A stretch of 48,520 nucleotides of DNA, taken from the NCBI GenBank assembly GCA_022510845.1, contig JAFLSR010000016.1, forward strand, positions 1 through 48,520, read 5' to 3'. Source of the stretch: Treponema sp. Its GTDB lineage: Bacteria > Spirochaetota > Spirochaetia > Treponematales > Treponemataceae. Positions 40,354 through 47,468 of this stretch are shown piece after piece. The stretch's first letter is position 1, and every line of letters begins with the position of its first letter. The position numbers and the translations under genes are program-made. The notes beneath the pieces were generated by a model, which was not told where the DNA came from, ran no database searches, and worked only from the letters and a program-made list of their open reading frames with translations.

Positions 40354-41043
40354 TTAGTTGAAAATTCTGCCGTCGATTTTTCCGTTTTTTATCGCGTCGG
40401 CTTTTAAATCCAAATATGCGTTTGCGAATGTGAGCCGCATATACGGAATCAAATAAATTGTGACAATTCCGAACGAAGAAAGCGTCAAAATGAACCAGCC
40501 GAAAAAGCTTAAGAACAAAAGCGCCAATTCTTTTTTTCTGCCTTCGGTGATTTTTTGGCTTACAAGCATCGCCCTTTCCACTCCAATTTTCGGGTTGTCC
40601 GCGAGAATGAAAAAAGTTTGTGAGTATTCAAGCCATTTGATTATCGCGGCAGGAAAGAAGATTATGTACAAAACGATTTTCACAAAAAGATACCAGCCAG
40701 AAATCAATCCCAAAAGCCAAAGCCGTTCAATTTTTTCGGGAACGGCATCAGTATCAAGGCTTTTGTCTGACTTTGACATTTCAAGATAAATCGAATCCCG
40801 TATCAAATTGATGATGTTTGAAATCGAAAAACAAAGAGCCAGCGTAATGATGATTTTAAAAGCAACTTTGAATATTACGTGCTGCAAGGATTTTGCAGTT
40901 AGTAACGACAGTATGAAAAACCACGAAAAAAATCCTGAACTGCCACTTTCCATGCTCAGCGCGATGAACATTATCAAAAGAAAGATTCTGTTCAAATGTA
41001 GTTGTTCTCTTGCGGATTTTTTTAACTTGCTGTAATCCAACAT
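40354..41043 (-). CDS. DUF975-like integral membrane protein
   Basis: The 229-residue protein has five to six hydrophobic segments. The central WLEYSQTFFILADNPKIGVE and the RAMLVSQKITEGRKKELALL block, then GIVTIYLIPYMRLTFANAYLDL, resemble DUF975 membrane proteins, in which A...S...M.G.K...F.L..SF.GW is conserved. Function unknown. GAGGGA lies 13 bases before the ATG. It heads a two-gene unit with the membrane protein at 39337-40326, next to the XRE regulator on the same strand. Confidence 0.7.
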   Translation of the reverse strand: MLDYSKLKKSAREQLHLNRIFLLIMFIALSMESGSSGFFSWFFILSLLTAKSLQHVIFKVAFKIIITLALCFSISNIINLIRDSIYLEMSKSDKSLDTDAVPEKIERLWLLGLISGWYLFVKIVLYIIFFPAAIIKWLEYSQTFFILADNPKIGVERAMLVSQKITEGRKKELALLFLSFFGWFILTLSSFGIVTIYLIPYMRLTFANAYLDLKADAIKNGKIDGRIFN

Positions 41044-41154
41044 GGTCGAATAAATCCCTCATTCAATTCTATTTATTGTTTTTGGAACTATATCATATCT
41101 CCATGTGAAAATCAATTGGTATTTTCTCTCGCTTTAGTTTCTGAAATCAGTTCG

Positions 41155-41514
41155 CTAAAATTTCAAAGATTCCGCAAGTCGAATTATAGCAAGACGGTTT
41201 TCATCGCTCATCTTTTCCAAAGATTCTATCAAGTTTTTGTATTTGTCGTAGAGTTGAATTTTTTTTGAACCTTTCGCGCTTTCTCCTTTTTGCTTGCTCG
41301 GTAAAGAGCAGGCTTCTTCGCCCAAAAGCTGTTCGAGAGGCACTTGAAGGAATTTTGAAATTTTCAAGCCCTTGTCAACGGACGGAAGGCTTTCTTCCCG
41401 GTTTTTCCCGTTGGTCATGGTTGAATACGGAATGCCTGTTCCAAAGGCGAGTTCTTTAAAAGAACTCCCCCTTGTGTCCAATATGAATTCAACATTCTTC
41501 CAAAATGGGCTCAT
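41155..41514 (-). CDS. XRE-family transcriptional regulator
   Basis: The 119-residue protein has an N-terminal helix-turn-helix of the lambda-repressor type (FKELAFGTGIPYSTMTNGKN, about residues 19-38, then LPSVDKGLKISKFLQVPLEQLL) and a C-terminal helical part (LIESLEKMSDENRLAIIRLA) likely for dimerisation. It is divergent from the CsgG operon, with 104 bases between the start codons containing strong direct and inverted repeats, so it is the likely local regulator. No Shine-Dalgarno sequence is seen before ATG 41514. Confidence 0.88.
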   Translation of the reverse strand: MSPFWKNVEFILDTRGSSFKELAFGTGIPYSTMTNGKNREESLPSVDKGLKISKFLQVPLEQLLGEEACSLPSKQKGESAKGSKKIQLYDKYKNLIESLEKMSDENRLAIIRLAESLKF

Positions 41515-41552
41515 AATTAGAGTTTACCATAAAGAGTTTTTTATAATGGGTG

Positions 41553-41596
41553 TTGACACAATTGAGTAAACATAATATAATTGAGTAATATTTACT
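41553..41596 (+). promoter_or_regulatory. CsgG-operon promoter with candidate operators
   Basis: TTGACA (41553-41558), 17 bp, TATAAT (41576-41581), both boxes perfect. ATTGAGTAA occurs in the spacer (41561-41569) and again at the start-site side of the -10 box (41580-41588), 19 bp apart. The second overlaps a perfect inverted repeat AGTAA-TAT-TTACT (41584-41596). A repressor bound here would block the promoter; the adjacent XRE protein is the natural candidate. Confidence 0.75.
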
Positions 41597-41618
41597 TATT
41601 TAGGTTTTTGGAGGTTGT

Positions 41619-42581
41619 ATGAGGATTTTTAAAGTTCGTTCATTTTTGCTTTTTGCATTCGTGCCGATTTTTTTTGGCTGCGTGAGTCCAAGTCCTGGAA
41701 AAGAAAGTTCCGCTAATGCGACTCCTTCTTCTGTCGAAATGTCCAAGGAAAAAGGGCGAGCGGGAAATTCATTGAAGAGGAAGGTTGCCATAGCGCGTTT
41801 TTCAAACGAAACGACTTACGCCAAGGGCGCGTTTTATGACAAGGAAAACGATCCGCTTGGAAAACAAACCCTCGACATTCTTTCCGCAAAGCTTGCTGCG
41901 AGTGGAAAATTCATATTGCTCGAACGGAGTGACCTCAATCTTATAAACGCCGAGAAAGAACTTTTAGGAATCACCTCGCAGGCTGTGGGAGCGGACTATC
42001 TTATAATCGGAAGCCTTACGAAATACGGAAGGAAGAACACTGGTGAAACTGGTCTTGCTTCTCGAACGAGGAGGCAGACTGTGGAGGCGGGAGTTGCAAT
42101 ACGCCTTGTGGATGTTTCGAGTGGACAGATAATTTATTCCGAAGAAGCCAACGGAATGGCTGAAACAGAGTCAAAGACAGTTTTAGGGATGGGAAGTCAA
42201 GCGGGTTTTGATGCGACTTTGAGTGACAAGGCGATTGAAGCGGCTGTTTCCCAATTGGTCGAGAACATCGTTAATAATTGCATGGACAGGCCGTGGAGAA
42301 GTTATTTCATTTCGGTTGAAGGTGATTCTGTTTTGATTTCCGGCGGAAAGAGCCAAGGGCTAAAAGTGGGAGACAAATTTGACGTGTTGCTTAAAGGAAA
42401 AATGGTCAAAAATCCTCAGACAGGAATGATGATAGAGCTTCCTGGAAGCAAGGTTGGTTCTGTTACAGTTATTCAGACTGGCGGAAGCGATCCCGTAAAC
42501 GAGTGGTCCTTGGTAAGTCTTGATGCGAAAGGAATCGGAACGGGAAATCTTTCAGCATACATAATTCAGGAAATGGAATAG
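41619..42581 (+). CDS. CsgG-family lipoprotein
   Basis: The 320-residue protein has a lipoprotein signal (MRIFKVRSFLLFAFVPIFFG then Cys, about residue 21). The CsgG-like domain (about 50-230) includes KVAIARFSNET, GKQTLDILSAKLAASGKFIL, VGADYLIIGSLTKYG and IRLVDVSSGQIIYSEEANG. An extra C-terminal beta domain (about 240-320; ISGGKSQGLKVGDKFDVLLK, GSKVGSVTVIQ) resembles FlgT-C. CsgG forms the curli export pore in E. coli; relatives paired with DUF4810 and DUF799 proteins are not curli genes. GGAGG precedes the ATG. It leads a four-gene lipoprotein operon. Confidence 0.9.
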   Translation: MRIFKVRSFLLFAFVPIFFGCVSPSPGKESSANATPSSVEMSKEKGRAGNSLKRKVAIARFSNETTYAKGAFYDKENDPLGKQTLDILSAKLAASGKFILLERSDLNLINAEKELLGITSQAVGADYLIIGSLTKYGRKNTGETGLASRTRRQTVEAGVAIRLVDVSSGQIIYSEEANGMAETESKTVLGMGSQAGFDATLSDKAIEAAVSQLVENIVNNCMDRPWRSYFISVEGDSVLISGGKSQGLKVGDKFDVLLKGKMVKNPQTGMMIELPGSKVGSVTVIQTGGSDPVNEWSLVSLDAKGIGTGNLSAYIIQEME

Positions 42582-42599
42582 CGTGGGCAAGGAGTTTTT

Positions 42600-42977
42600 A
42601 TGAAACAGAAATTTTTCATACGGTTTTTCACATTGCCGCTTTTGTTATGCGCGGGTTTCGTTTTTTTTTCATGCAAGAGCGCGGTTACGACAAGTTATGG
42701 ATACGAAAACACGGCTTATTTGGAGATTGTGGGGAATGCTGCAAAATACGGTGCTTCAAGCCAGTCAATGCTTGTGCAAGTCGTTCTCGATAAAAAAAGT
42801 GATTTGCAGTTTGATGCGCAAGTGAACCCAGTTTCAAAGCGCACGGTAAGCAACAAACATTCATATAAGATTGCGCCAGGCATCCATGAAATTGAAATTT
42901 TTTTCAATGGAGAAAGCCTTTTAAGGACGAGCATTTTTGCTTCGGTCAATCAAACAAAACTCGTAATGTTGCCATAA
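42600..42977 (+). CDS. Small lipoprotein with PEGA-like beta domain
   Basis: The 125-residue protein has a lipobox (LLLCAGFVFFSC, Cys near residue 25). The mature part (AYLEIVGNAAKYG, VQVVLDKKSDLQF, YKIAPGIHEIEIFFNGESLL, KLVMLP) has the beta-rich pattern of PEGA-like stalk domains. I do not recognise a named family. It starts 18 bases after the CsgG-family gene, so it should be part of the same complex; in the known three-gene CsgG-DUF4810-DUF799 sets it has no clear equivalent. Confidence 0.75.
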   Translation: MKQKFFIRFFTLPLLLCAGFVFFSCKSAVTTSYGYENTAYLEIVGNAAKYGASSQSMLVQVVLDKKSDLQFDAQVNPVSKRTVSNKHSYKIAPGIHEIEIFFNGESLLRTSIFASVNQTKLVMLP

Positions 42978-43077
42978 AAAAACAAAATGCCAGAAACGTA
43001 AGACTGCTTGGCGATATTTTTTTGCCTGTGTTCACTCGTTTGTTTTATCGAACAAATATAACTATTTTGGAGGTACT

Positions 43078-43440
43078 ATGAAAAAAACTCTTTATGTGCA
43101 GGTTGTTCTTGCCATCGCCTTTTTGAACGGTTGTGCTTCGACAAGCGGAAAACTTCCGCTTTACAACTGGGGCGGCTATACGCAAGACACTTACAATTAC
43201 ATCAAACAAGGAGAGGAAGAGAATATCGAAACTCTCCTTGCGACTTATCAGTGGATTTTCGACAATCAGACAGGTACGATTCGTGAAACCATTCCGCCTG
43301 GAGTTTGCGCTGATTACGGATATTTGCTCGTGCGCGCGGGTCGCGTTGAGGAAGGAAAGTCATTTCTTAAAAAAGAAAAAGAACTTTACCCTGAAAGTGC
43401 ACGTTTTGTTGACAGCATTTTAAGAAAGATAGAGAGGTAA
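43078..43440 (+). CDS. DUF4810 lipoprotein
   Basis: The 120-residue lipoprotein (lipobox FLNGC, Cys about 19) carries the DUF4810 pattern: LYNWGGYTQDTYNYIKQG near the N terminus, IPPGVCADYGYLLVRAGRVE and FLKKEKELYPESARFVDSIL. Members occur with CsgG-like and DUF799 lipoproteins, for example in Neisseria, as an outer-membrane lipoprotein set of unknown function. GGAGG precedes the ATG after a 100-base spacer that contains a short GGC...GCC hairpin. Confidence 0.88.
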   Translation: MKKTLYVQVVLAIAFLNGCASTSGKLPLYNWGGYTQDTYNYIKQGEEENIETLLATYQWIFDNQTGTIRETIPPGVCADYGYLLVRAGRVEEGKSFLKKEKELYPESARFVDSILRKIER

Positions 43441-43444
43441 GAAT

Positions 43445-44254
43445 ATGAAAAACAAACAGATTTTATTTTCCATCGCGCTTTTCGCGCTTTCTTCAATTTT
43501 CATTTTCTCGTGCGCTTCGACTTCTTCGACAAAACTTTCGGAAGCGTATCCGGCTTTTTACGGTGAGACCCCGCCTGTGTCGATTTTGGTGATGCCGCCA
43601 ATAAATTTGACGAACAATGTCGATGCGAAGGACTATTTTTATTACACACTGCAGGCGGTTCTTGCAAATAATGGATACTATTCGTTTCCGCCACTTCTTT
43701 CCATGCAGACTTTGCAGGAGAATTCCGCCTACGATTCGGAACTTTTTTTGGAAGGAAATATTTCAAGGTTCGGCCAGCTTTTTGGAGCGGACTTGCTACT
43801 CTTTACAAAAATCACGGAATGGGGTAAGCATCCCGTAGGAGGGCATGTCGATGTCGGCATTGAATATATTTTCCGTTCAACCTCAACTGGAGAAACGGTT
43901 TATTCAAGAAAGGGAACGATTGACTGCGACACAAGTTTCAAAACTGGGTTTGGTTCAGGCGGTGGTCTGCTTGGACTCATTGGTCTTCTTGCCGATGCTA
44001 TAGGAACTGCGGCGAAGACAGCTGCCACCGATTATACCGCCGTGGCAAGGAGTTGCAACTACGCGACGTTGGCGAACGATTTGCCTGCCGGAAAGTACGC
44101 ACCGAATTTCGGAACGGACGGTGAGAACGCTGCGGGAGTCGCTTCTTTTAAAATGAGCGTTTCCGCTGGAACTTATGGCGACCAGGTTTATTATGTTCCT
44201 TTGGTTTCCGAGGATGAAAATGTACAGAAACAAAACACAGCTTCTGGAAACTAG
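43445..44254 (+). CDS. DUF799/GNA1162-family lipoprotein
   Basis: The 269-residue protein has a lipobox (SSIFIFSC, Cys about 23). The core PPVSILVMPPINLTNNVDAK, YYTLQAVLANNGYYSFPPLL and FGADLLLFTKITEWG matches DUF799, whose meningococcal member GNA1162 has a periplasmic-binding TolB-like fold. A Gly-rich hydrophobic segment (FGSGGGLLGLIGLLADAIGT, about 180-199) is notable. It starts five bases after the DUF4810 stop. A short extra tail (about 205-269) lacks clear family match. Confidence 0.88.
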   Translation: MKNKQILFSIALFALSSIFIFSCASTSSTKLSEAYPAFYGETPPVSILVMPPINLTNNVDAKDYFYYTLQAVLANNGYYSFPPLLSMQTLQENSAYDSELFLEGNISRFGQLFGADLLLFTKITEWGKHPVGGHVDVGIEYIFRSTSTGETVYSRKGTIDCDTSFKTGFGSGGGLLGLIGLLADAIGTAAKTAATDYTAVARSCNYATLANDLPAGKYAPNFGTDGENAAGVASFKMSVSAGTYGDQVYYVPLVSEDENVQKQNTASGN

Positions 44255-44401
44255 TCGAGTTCATAAAAGCAACCATAGTTTGTTTTTCCAGGACTGTGTT
44301 TTTTAAAAGTGGCAAATGCGCTGTTCAAACTATTGATGACGTATGTGTTTGTGCTATCAATTTGGATTCGTGCGGAGGATTTTGCCCCCGACGCTCTGCG
44401 T

Positions 44402-44455
44402 TGAGATTTGTGTTGCCCCTCCCTTGCTTTGAATCAGCGGGGGAGGGGATTTTTT
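44402..44455 (+). terminator. Duplicated terminator, copy 2
   Basis: CCCCTCCC (44416-44423) pairs with GGGAGGGG (44441-44448) followed by six T residues. The block is the near-identical twin of 39280-39333. It lies about 150 bases after the DUF799 gene. The 428-base gap 44255-44682 contains this terminator, a lipoprotein-like fragment and a promoter, but no confident gene. Confidence 0.85.
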
Positions 44456-44467
44456 GTTTTGGCGGAT

Positions 44468-44590
44468 TTGATTTTGCGCCTGTTCATGTCTATGACAATT
44501 TTCGCAGGTCTTACGGCTTGCACACTTTGCACGGCTCGTATCCCCGCTCCTTCAACTGTGTCGGCAAAGCGCGGCAACGCCGAGGCTTGA
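44468..44590 (+). pseudogene. Possible lipoprotein fragment
   Basis: From TTG 44468 a 40-residue frame reads MILRLFMSMTIFAGLTAC and then a short polar tail ending at TGA 44590. The start resembles a lipoprotein signal with lipobox LTAC. A GGCGGA sits directly before it. It may be the 5' remnant of a lipoprotein gene, or a chance frame; the stop codon overlaps the -35 box of the next promoter. Confidence 0.3.
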
Positions 44591-44615
44591 CAAACAGTTC
44601 CTTTTCATTCATAAT
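44587..44615 (+). promoter_or_regulatory. Promoter of the repeat-rich lipoprotein gene
   Basis: TTGACA (44587-44592), 17 bp, CATAAT (44610-44615), about 65 bases before the start codon. Confidence 0.65.
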
Positions 44616-44682
44616 TAAAACGCTATTCTTCTTAAGAGCTTTTGAAGCGATGTTCTAATATTGAATGCGAAGGAATTTTGGA

Positions 44683-46140
44683 ATGGGCAAAAAGAAATTT
44701 GCGTTGGCGTCGCTTTTTTTGGCGAGTGTTTTTTTCACATTTTCTGGCTGTTTGAGCGTCGTGCATCTTGGTTGGATATATCATCGCGAAAACGGTGCGG
44801 ATGAAAGAAGGGAAAGCGGAAATACGGAATCATCCGGCTCATCTCGTTCTCCGAAGGACAAAGGAAGCAATTCAGGGAACGCGCAAAAAAATCCTCCCAA
44901 CAGCGGCGCAAAGCCCGATGACAAGCCAAGTCGCTCCGAGAAGATTCCGGAAAAAAATGAAAAGCCCGGCGTGTCGAATGGAACTCAAAACTCTCCGAAC
45001 AAACCAAACGCTCCAAGTGGCGGACAAACCGACAACAAGCCTCAAAACGGCAACTCCAACGACAAAAAGCCCAACGATAAAACCGACAACAAAGCGCAGA
45101 GCGGCAATTCGGGCAACTCCAACGACAAAAAGTCAAACGAAAAGACCGATAACAAAGCGCAGACTGGTAACTCCGGCAACGGACAATCAAACAACAAGCC
45201 GCAAGCAGGCAACTCCGATGACAAGAAGAACAACGGCAATTCGGGCAACTCCAACGACAAGAAGCCCAACGAAAAAACCGACAACAAAGCGCAGACAGGA
45301 AACTCGGGCAACGGACAGCCAAACAACAAGCCGCAAACAGGCAACTCCAACGACAAGAAGCCTAATGAAAAGACCGACAACAAAGCGCAGACTGGGAACT
45401 CGGGCAACGGACAGTCAAACAACAAGCCGCAAACAGGAAACGCTGGCGACAAAAATAACAACGGCAATTCTGCCAACTCCAACGATAAGAAGCCCAACGA
45501 AAAAACCGACAACAAAGCACAGACCGGGAACTCGGGCAACGGACAGCCAAACAGCAAGCCGCAAACAGGCAACTCCAAAGACAAAAAGTCAGACGATAAA
45601 AACGACAACAAAGCGCAGACTGGTAACTCGGGTAACGGCCAGTCAAGCAACAAGCCGCAAACAGGCAACTCCAACGACAAGAAAAACAACGGCAATTCGG
45701 GCAACTCCAACGATAAGAAGCCCAACGAAAAGACCGACAACAAGTCGCAGGCGGGGAACGCCGCTTCTGGCAGCGGTCAGGCGAATGGCGAAAAGTCTAC
45801 AACTGTGAACGGCGTTGATGTTCCGCAAAGCGCTTACAGCGGCAACACTTCTCTGATTTTTGTCGGAAAGAAGGGGTATTACAAATGCTCTTCAGTGACA
45901 ACGGAACAGGGAAGCGGCGTGAAGACATGGACTTACGAGATTCCGCAAAGCGAGATTCAAGTTTGTGTCGCAAGTTGGTCTTCTGACGAATACCAGTCCG
46001 TGAGCGTTAATGGAATCTCTATGGTCAAAAATCAGACTGTTTACAGTTTCAGAGATGTGACGGGAAATACGATAAGCCTTGACTTTGTGGACGCGAAGGG
46101 AAACAGGATTCACAGCCTCTTGATAGTCCGCTCAAAATGA
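44683..46140 (+). CDS. Lipoprotein with long Asn/Lys/Gly repeat stalk and C-terminal beta domain
   Basis: From ATG 44683 (AAGGA ten bases upstream; an ATG 18 bases earlier has no site) the 485-residue product has a lipoprotein signal (MGKKKFALASLFLASVFFTF then SGC). A polar region leads into 217 residues of tandem repeats built from KTDNKAQTGNSGNGQ-S/P-NN blocks, alternating 44 and 32 residues. The last about 110 residues form a separate domain (SLIFVGKKGYYKCSSVTTEQ, YEIPQSEIQVCVASWSSDEY, GNTISLDFVDAKGNRIHSLL) with two Cys. I infer a surface-exposed, flexible stalk presenting a compact head. It does not match a named family. Copy number of the repeat is likely variable between strains. Confidence 0.82.
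   Translation: MGKKKFALASLFLASVFFTFSGCLSVVHLGWIYHRENGADERRESGNTESSGSSRSPKDKGSNSGNAQKNPPNSGAKPDDKPSRSEKIPEKNEKPGVSNGTQNSPNKPNAPSGGQTDNKPQNGNSNDKKPNDKTDNKAQSGNSGNSNDKKSNEKTDNKAQTGNSGNGQSNNKPQAGNSDDKKNNGNSGNSNDKKPNEKTDNKAQTGNSGNGQPNNKPQTGNSNDKKPNEKTDNKAQTGNSGNGQSNNKPQTGNAGDKNNNGNSANSNDKKPNEKTDNKAQTGNSGNGQPNSKPQTGNSKDKKSDDKNDNKAQTGNSGNGQSSNKPQTGNSNDKKNNGNSGNSNDKKPNEKTDNKSQAGNAASGSGQANGEKSTTVNGVDVPQSAYSGNTSLIFVGKKGYYKCSSVTTEQGSGVKTWTYEIPQSEIQVCVASWSSDEYQSVSVNGISMVKNQTVYSFRDVTGNTISLDFVDAKGNRIHSLLIVRSK
45079..45729 (+). repeat. Tandem repeat array inside the lipoprotein gene
   Basis: Six in-frame units of 63, 132, 96, 132, 96 and 132 bases add up exactly to 651 bases. The 132-base units carry GQS and an extra NNGNSGNSNDKK block; the 96-base units carry GQP and lack it. 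The array is thus a 228-base super-repeat duplicated as a unit. Confidence 0.85.
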
Positions 46141-46266
46141 TTTCCGCGGATTGCAACAGTTTGTCCTCGCCCCCTGTCTGCTTTTATCTATGAATATTGA
46201 AGCAATCTTGTTTTCGCTTGTATCGACGATTCTCATGCGGCGCAAAAGCGGAATGAAATGAAACTT

Positions 46267-47010
46267 TCAGTGTGGCATCGTGAAAGAGCAATGCGGATAG
46301 TTCGCACAACCGTAAAACATTCCGTGCTTGCCGTTCCGTAGTTTTAGCGCACCATTGCACCTCGGACAAATCAGGTTGTTTATCTTCATCTGCCGCTCAT
46401 GTACATCCTGCTGTACGGCACGTATATGCACTTTTTTCGCGCCTCGATCTGTGATTTCCTTTGATTCGAGCAGGGCTTTTATCCGCAGAACATCATCGCC
46501 CGAAAGGCATTTCTCCGTGCACAATGCTCTGATTGTACCGTTCAGGTTATCTGTATACACGACTGGAATGGAGGATGTTATGTCTTTCAAAACCGCGCTT
46601 CCCGCGAAGACGACAATCGGATGATATTTCGCCTGCGGGAAATCCGTCAGAACGCTTTTGAGCGCGTAGACATGACTCCAGTTCTGCTTTACGGGATTTC
46701 TGAACCGATGCTTTTCCTTAAATATTACCTGTGTCCAGTTCTCTGCTTTCTCGTTCCCGAAAATCCAGCCTTTGAAATATTTCGTTTCAATCACGAAAAT
46801 CCCGTACTCCGACAACACTAGATGGTCAATCTGTGATGTCGCACCCTTTTCGTTCTGTATCATAATGTCATGCATAGAAACATATTCGCATCCGAGAAAT
46901 TTAAGCGCGGCGTTTACCTTCGCCTCGCCTGCCGCGCCTTTGATTTTTGCGAAGTTGCGTTTGAGGATGAGGAATAGGACTACGATTGTCAGGAGGAGAA
47001 GGAGGGGCAT
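46267..47010 (-). CDS. NERD-domain protein with topoisomerase-type zinc ribbon
   Basis: The 247-residue protein has an N-terminal transmembrane helix (LLLLLTIVVLFLIL, about 3-16), a NERD domain (GAAGEAKVNAAL, SQIDHLVLSEYGIFVIETKY with the D...E-x-K nuclease-like set, about 27-150) and a C-terminal C4 zinc ribbon (CPRCNGALKLRNGKHGMFYG then CANYPHC). NERD is related to PD-(D/E)XK nucleases and is often paired with zinc ribbons or helicases; activity is mostly unproven. It is convergent with the repeat lipoprotein. The 126-base spacer 46141-46266 shows nothing recognisable. Confidence 0.85.
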   Translation of the reverse strand: MPLLLLLTIVVLFLILKRNFAKIKGAAGEAKVNAALKFLGCEYVSMHDIMIQNEKGATSQIDHLVLSEYGIFVIETKYFKGWIFGNEKAENWTQVIFKEKHRFRNPVKQNWSHVYALKSVLTDFPQAKYHPIVVFAGSAVLKDITSSIPVVYTDNLNGTIRALCTEKCLSGDDVLRIKALLESKEITDRGAKKVHIRAVQQDVHERQMKINNLICPRCNGALKLRNGKHGMFYGCANYPHCSFTMPH

Positions 47011-47032
47011 TGCGGTTTCTCATCACCTGAAA

Positions 47033-47434
47033 TTACTGTGCATCGCTTTCCACAAAAATCGCTTTGCCAGAGACGTTCTTTGCAGTTGCAGGAACAAAAA
47101 TGCCATACATTATTACACCGCCACTGTTTGACGTGCCAACACTTTCAACGATTACTCCGTTCGCCCCGATTTTCGCGGCTTGCTTTTTCAGTTCCGCGAT
47201 TGCATAGTCAAGACTGCCCTGCGCTGTCCACCCGGCATCGCTCGAAGCCGTCACAATGCCGATGACTTCGTACTTTTCTGGTGCTTCCGTATACACGACA
47301 ACTTCGTCGGCATTTGTAGCAGGGCGTTGCGTCCCAGTCACAAGCACAGTCCCGCTTGCACAAGAGAATATTAAAAACGAAAACAGCGATAACAGACTCG
47401 CAACAGATATTGCCAAAATCAATTTCTTTTTCAT
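47033..47434 (-). CDS. Small lipoprotein, RcsF/DUF4156-like
   Basis: The 133-residue protein has a lipobox (LFSFLIFSC, Cys about 25). The mature part has KYEVIGIVTASSD, AIAELKKQAAKIGANGVIVE and a glycine-rich end, resembling the RcsF/DUF4156 group of small lipoproteins with a Lxx-A-xx-GAN-V core. Start ATG 47434 follows GGAG; an in-frame extension upstream has no lipoprotein logic. An extended -10 (TGATATAAT at 47454-47462) lies just upstream, so it has its own promoter between it and the HNH gene. Confidence 0.75.
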   Translation of the reverse strand: MKKKLILAISVASLLSLFSFLIFSCASGTVLVTGTQRPATNADEVVVYTEAPEKYEVIGIVTASSDAGWTAQGSLDYAIAELKKQAAKIGANGVIVESVGTSNSGGVIMYGIFVPATAKNVSGKAIFVESDAQ

Positions 47435-47453
47435 ACAAACTCCTTTCAACTTA

Positions 47454-47462
47454 ATTATATCA
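47454..47462 (-). promoter_or_regulatory. Extended -10 of the small lipoprotein gene
   Basis: On the minus strand TGATATAAT, the same extended -10 word as in the ruvA and helicase promoters. No clear -35 at 17 bp. Here, unlike those two, a GGAG site and normal leader follow. Confidence 0.5.
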
Positions 47463-47468
47463 TACCTT

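Noticed and set aside
44768..45808. Thr/Lys/Arg-rich frame in another phase of the lipoprotein repeat (346 codons), and the Leu/Cys-rich antisense frame at 45042-45743
   Set aside because: Tandem repeats keep all frames open together; only the lipoprotein frame has a start site, a signal peptide and a non-repetitive C-terminal domain.
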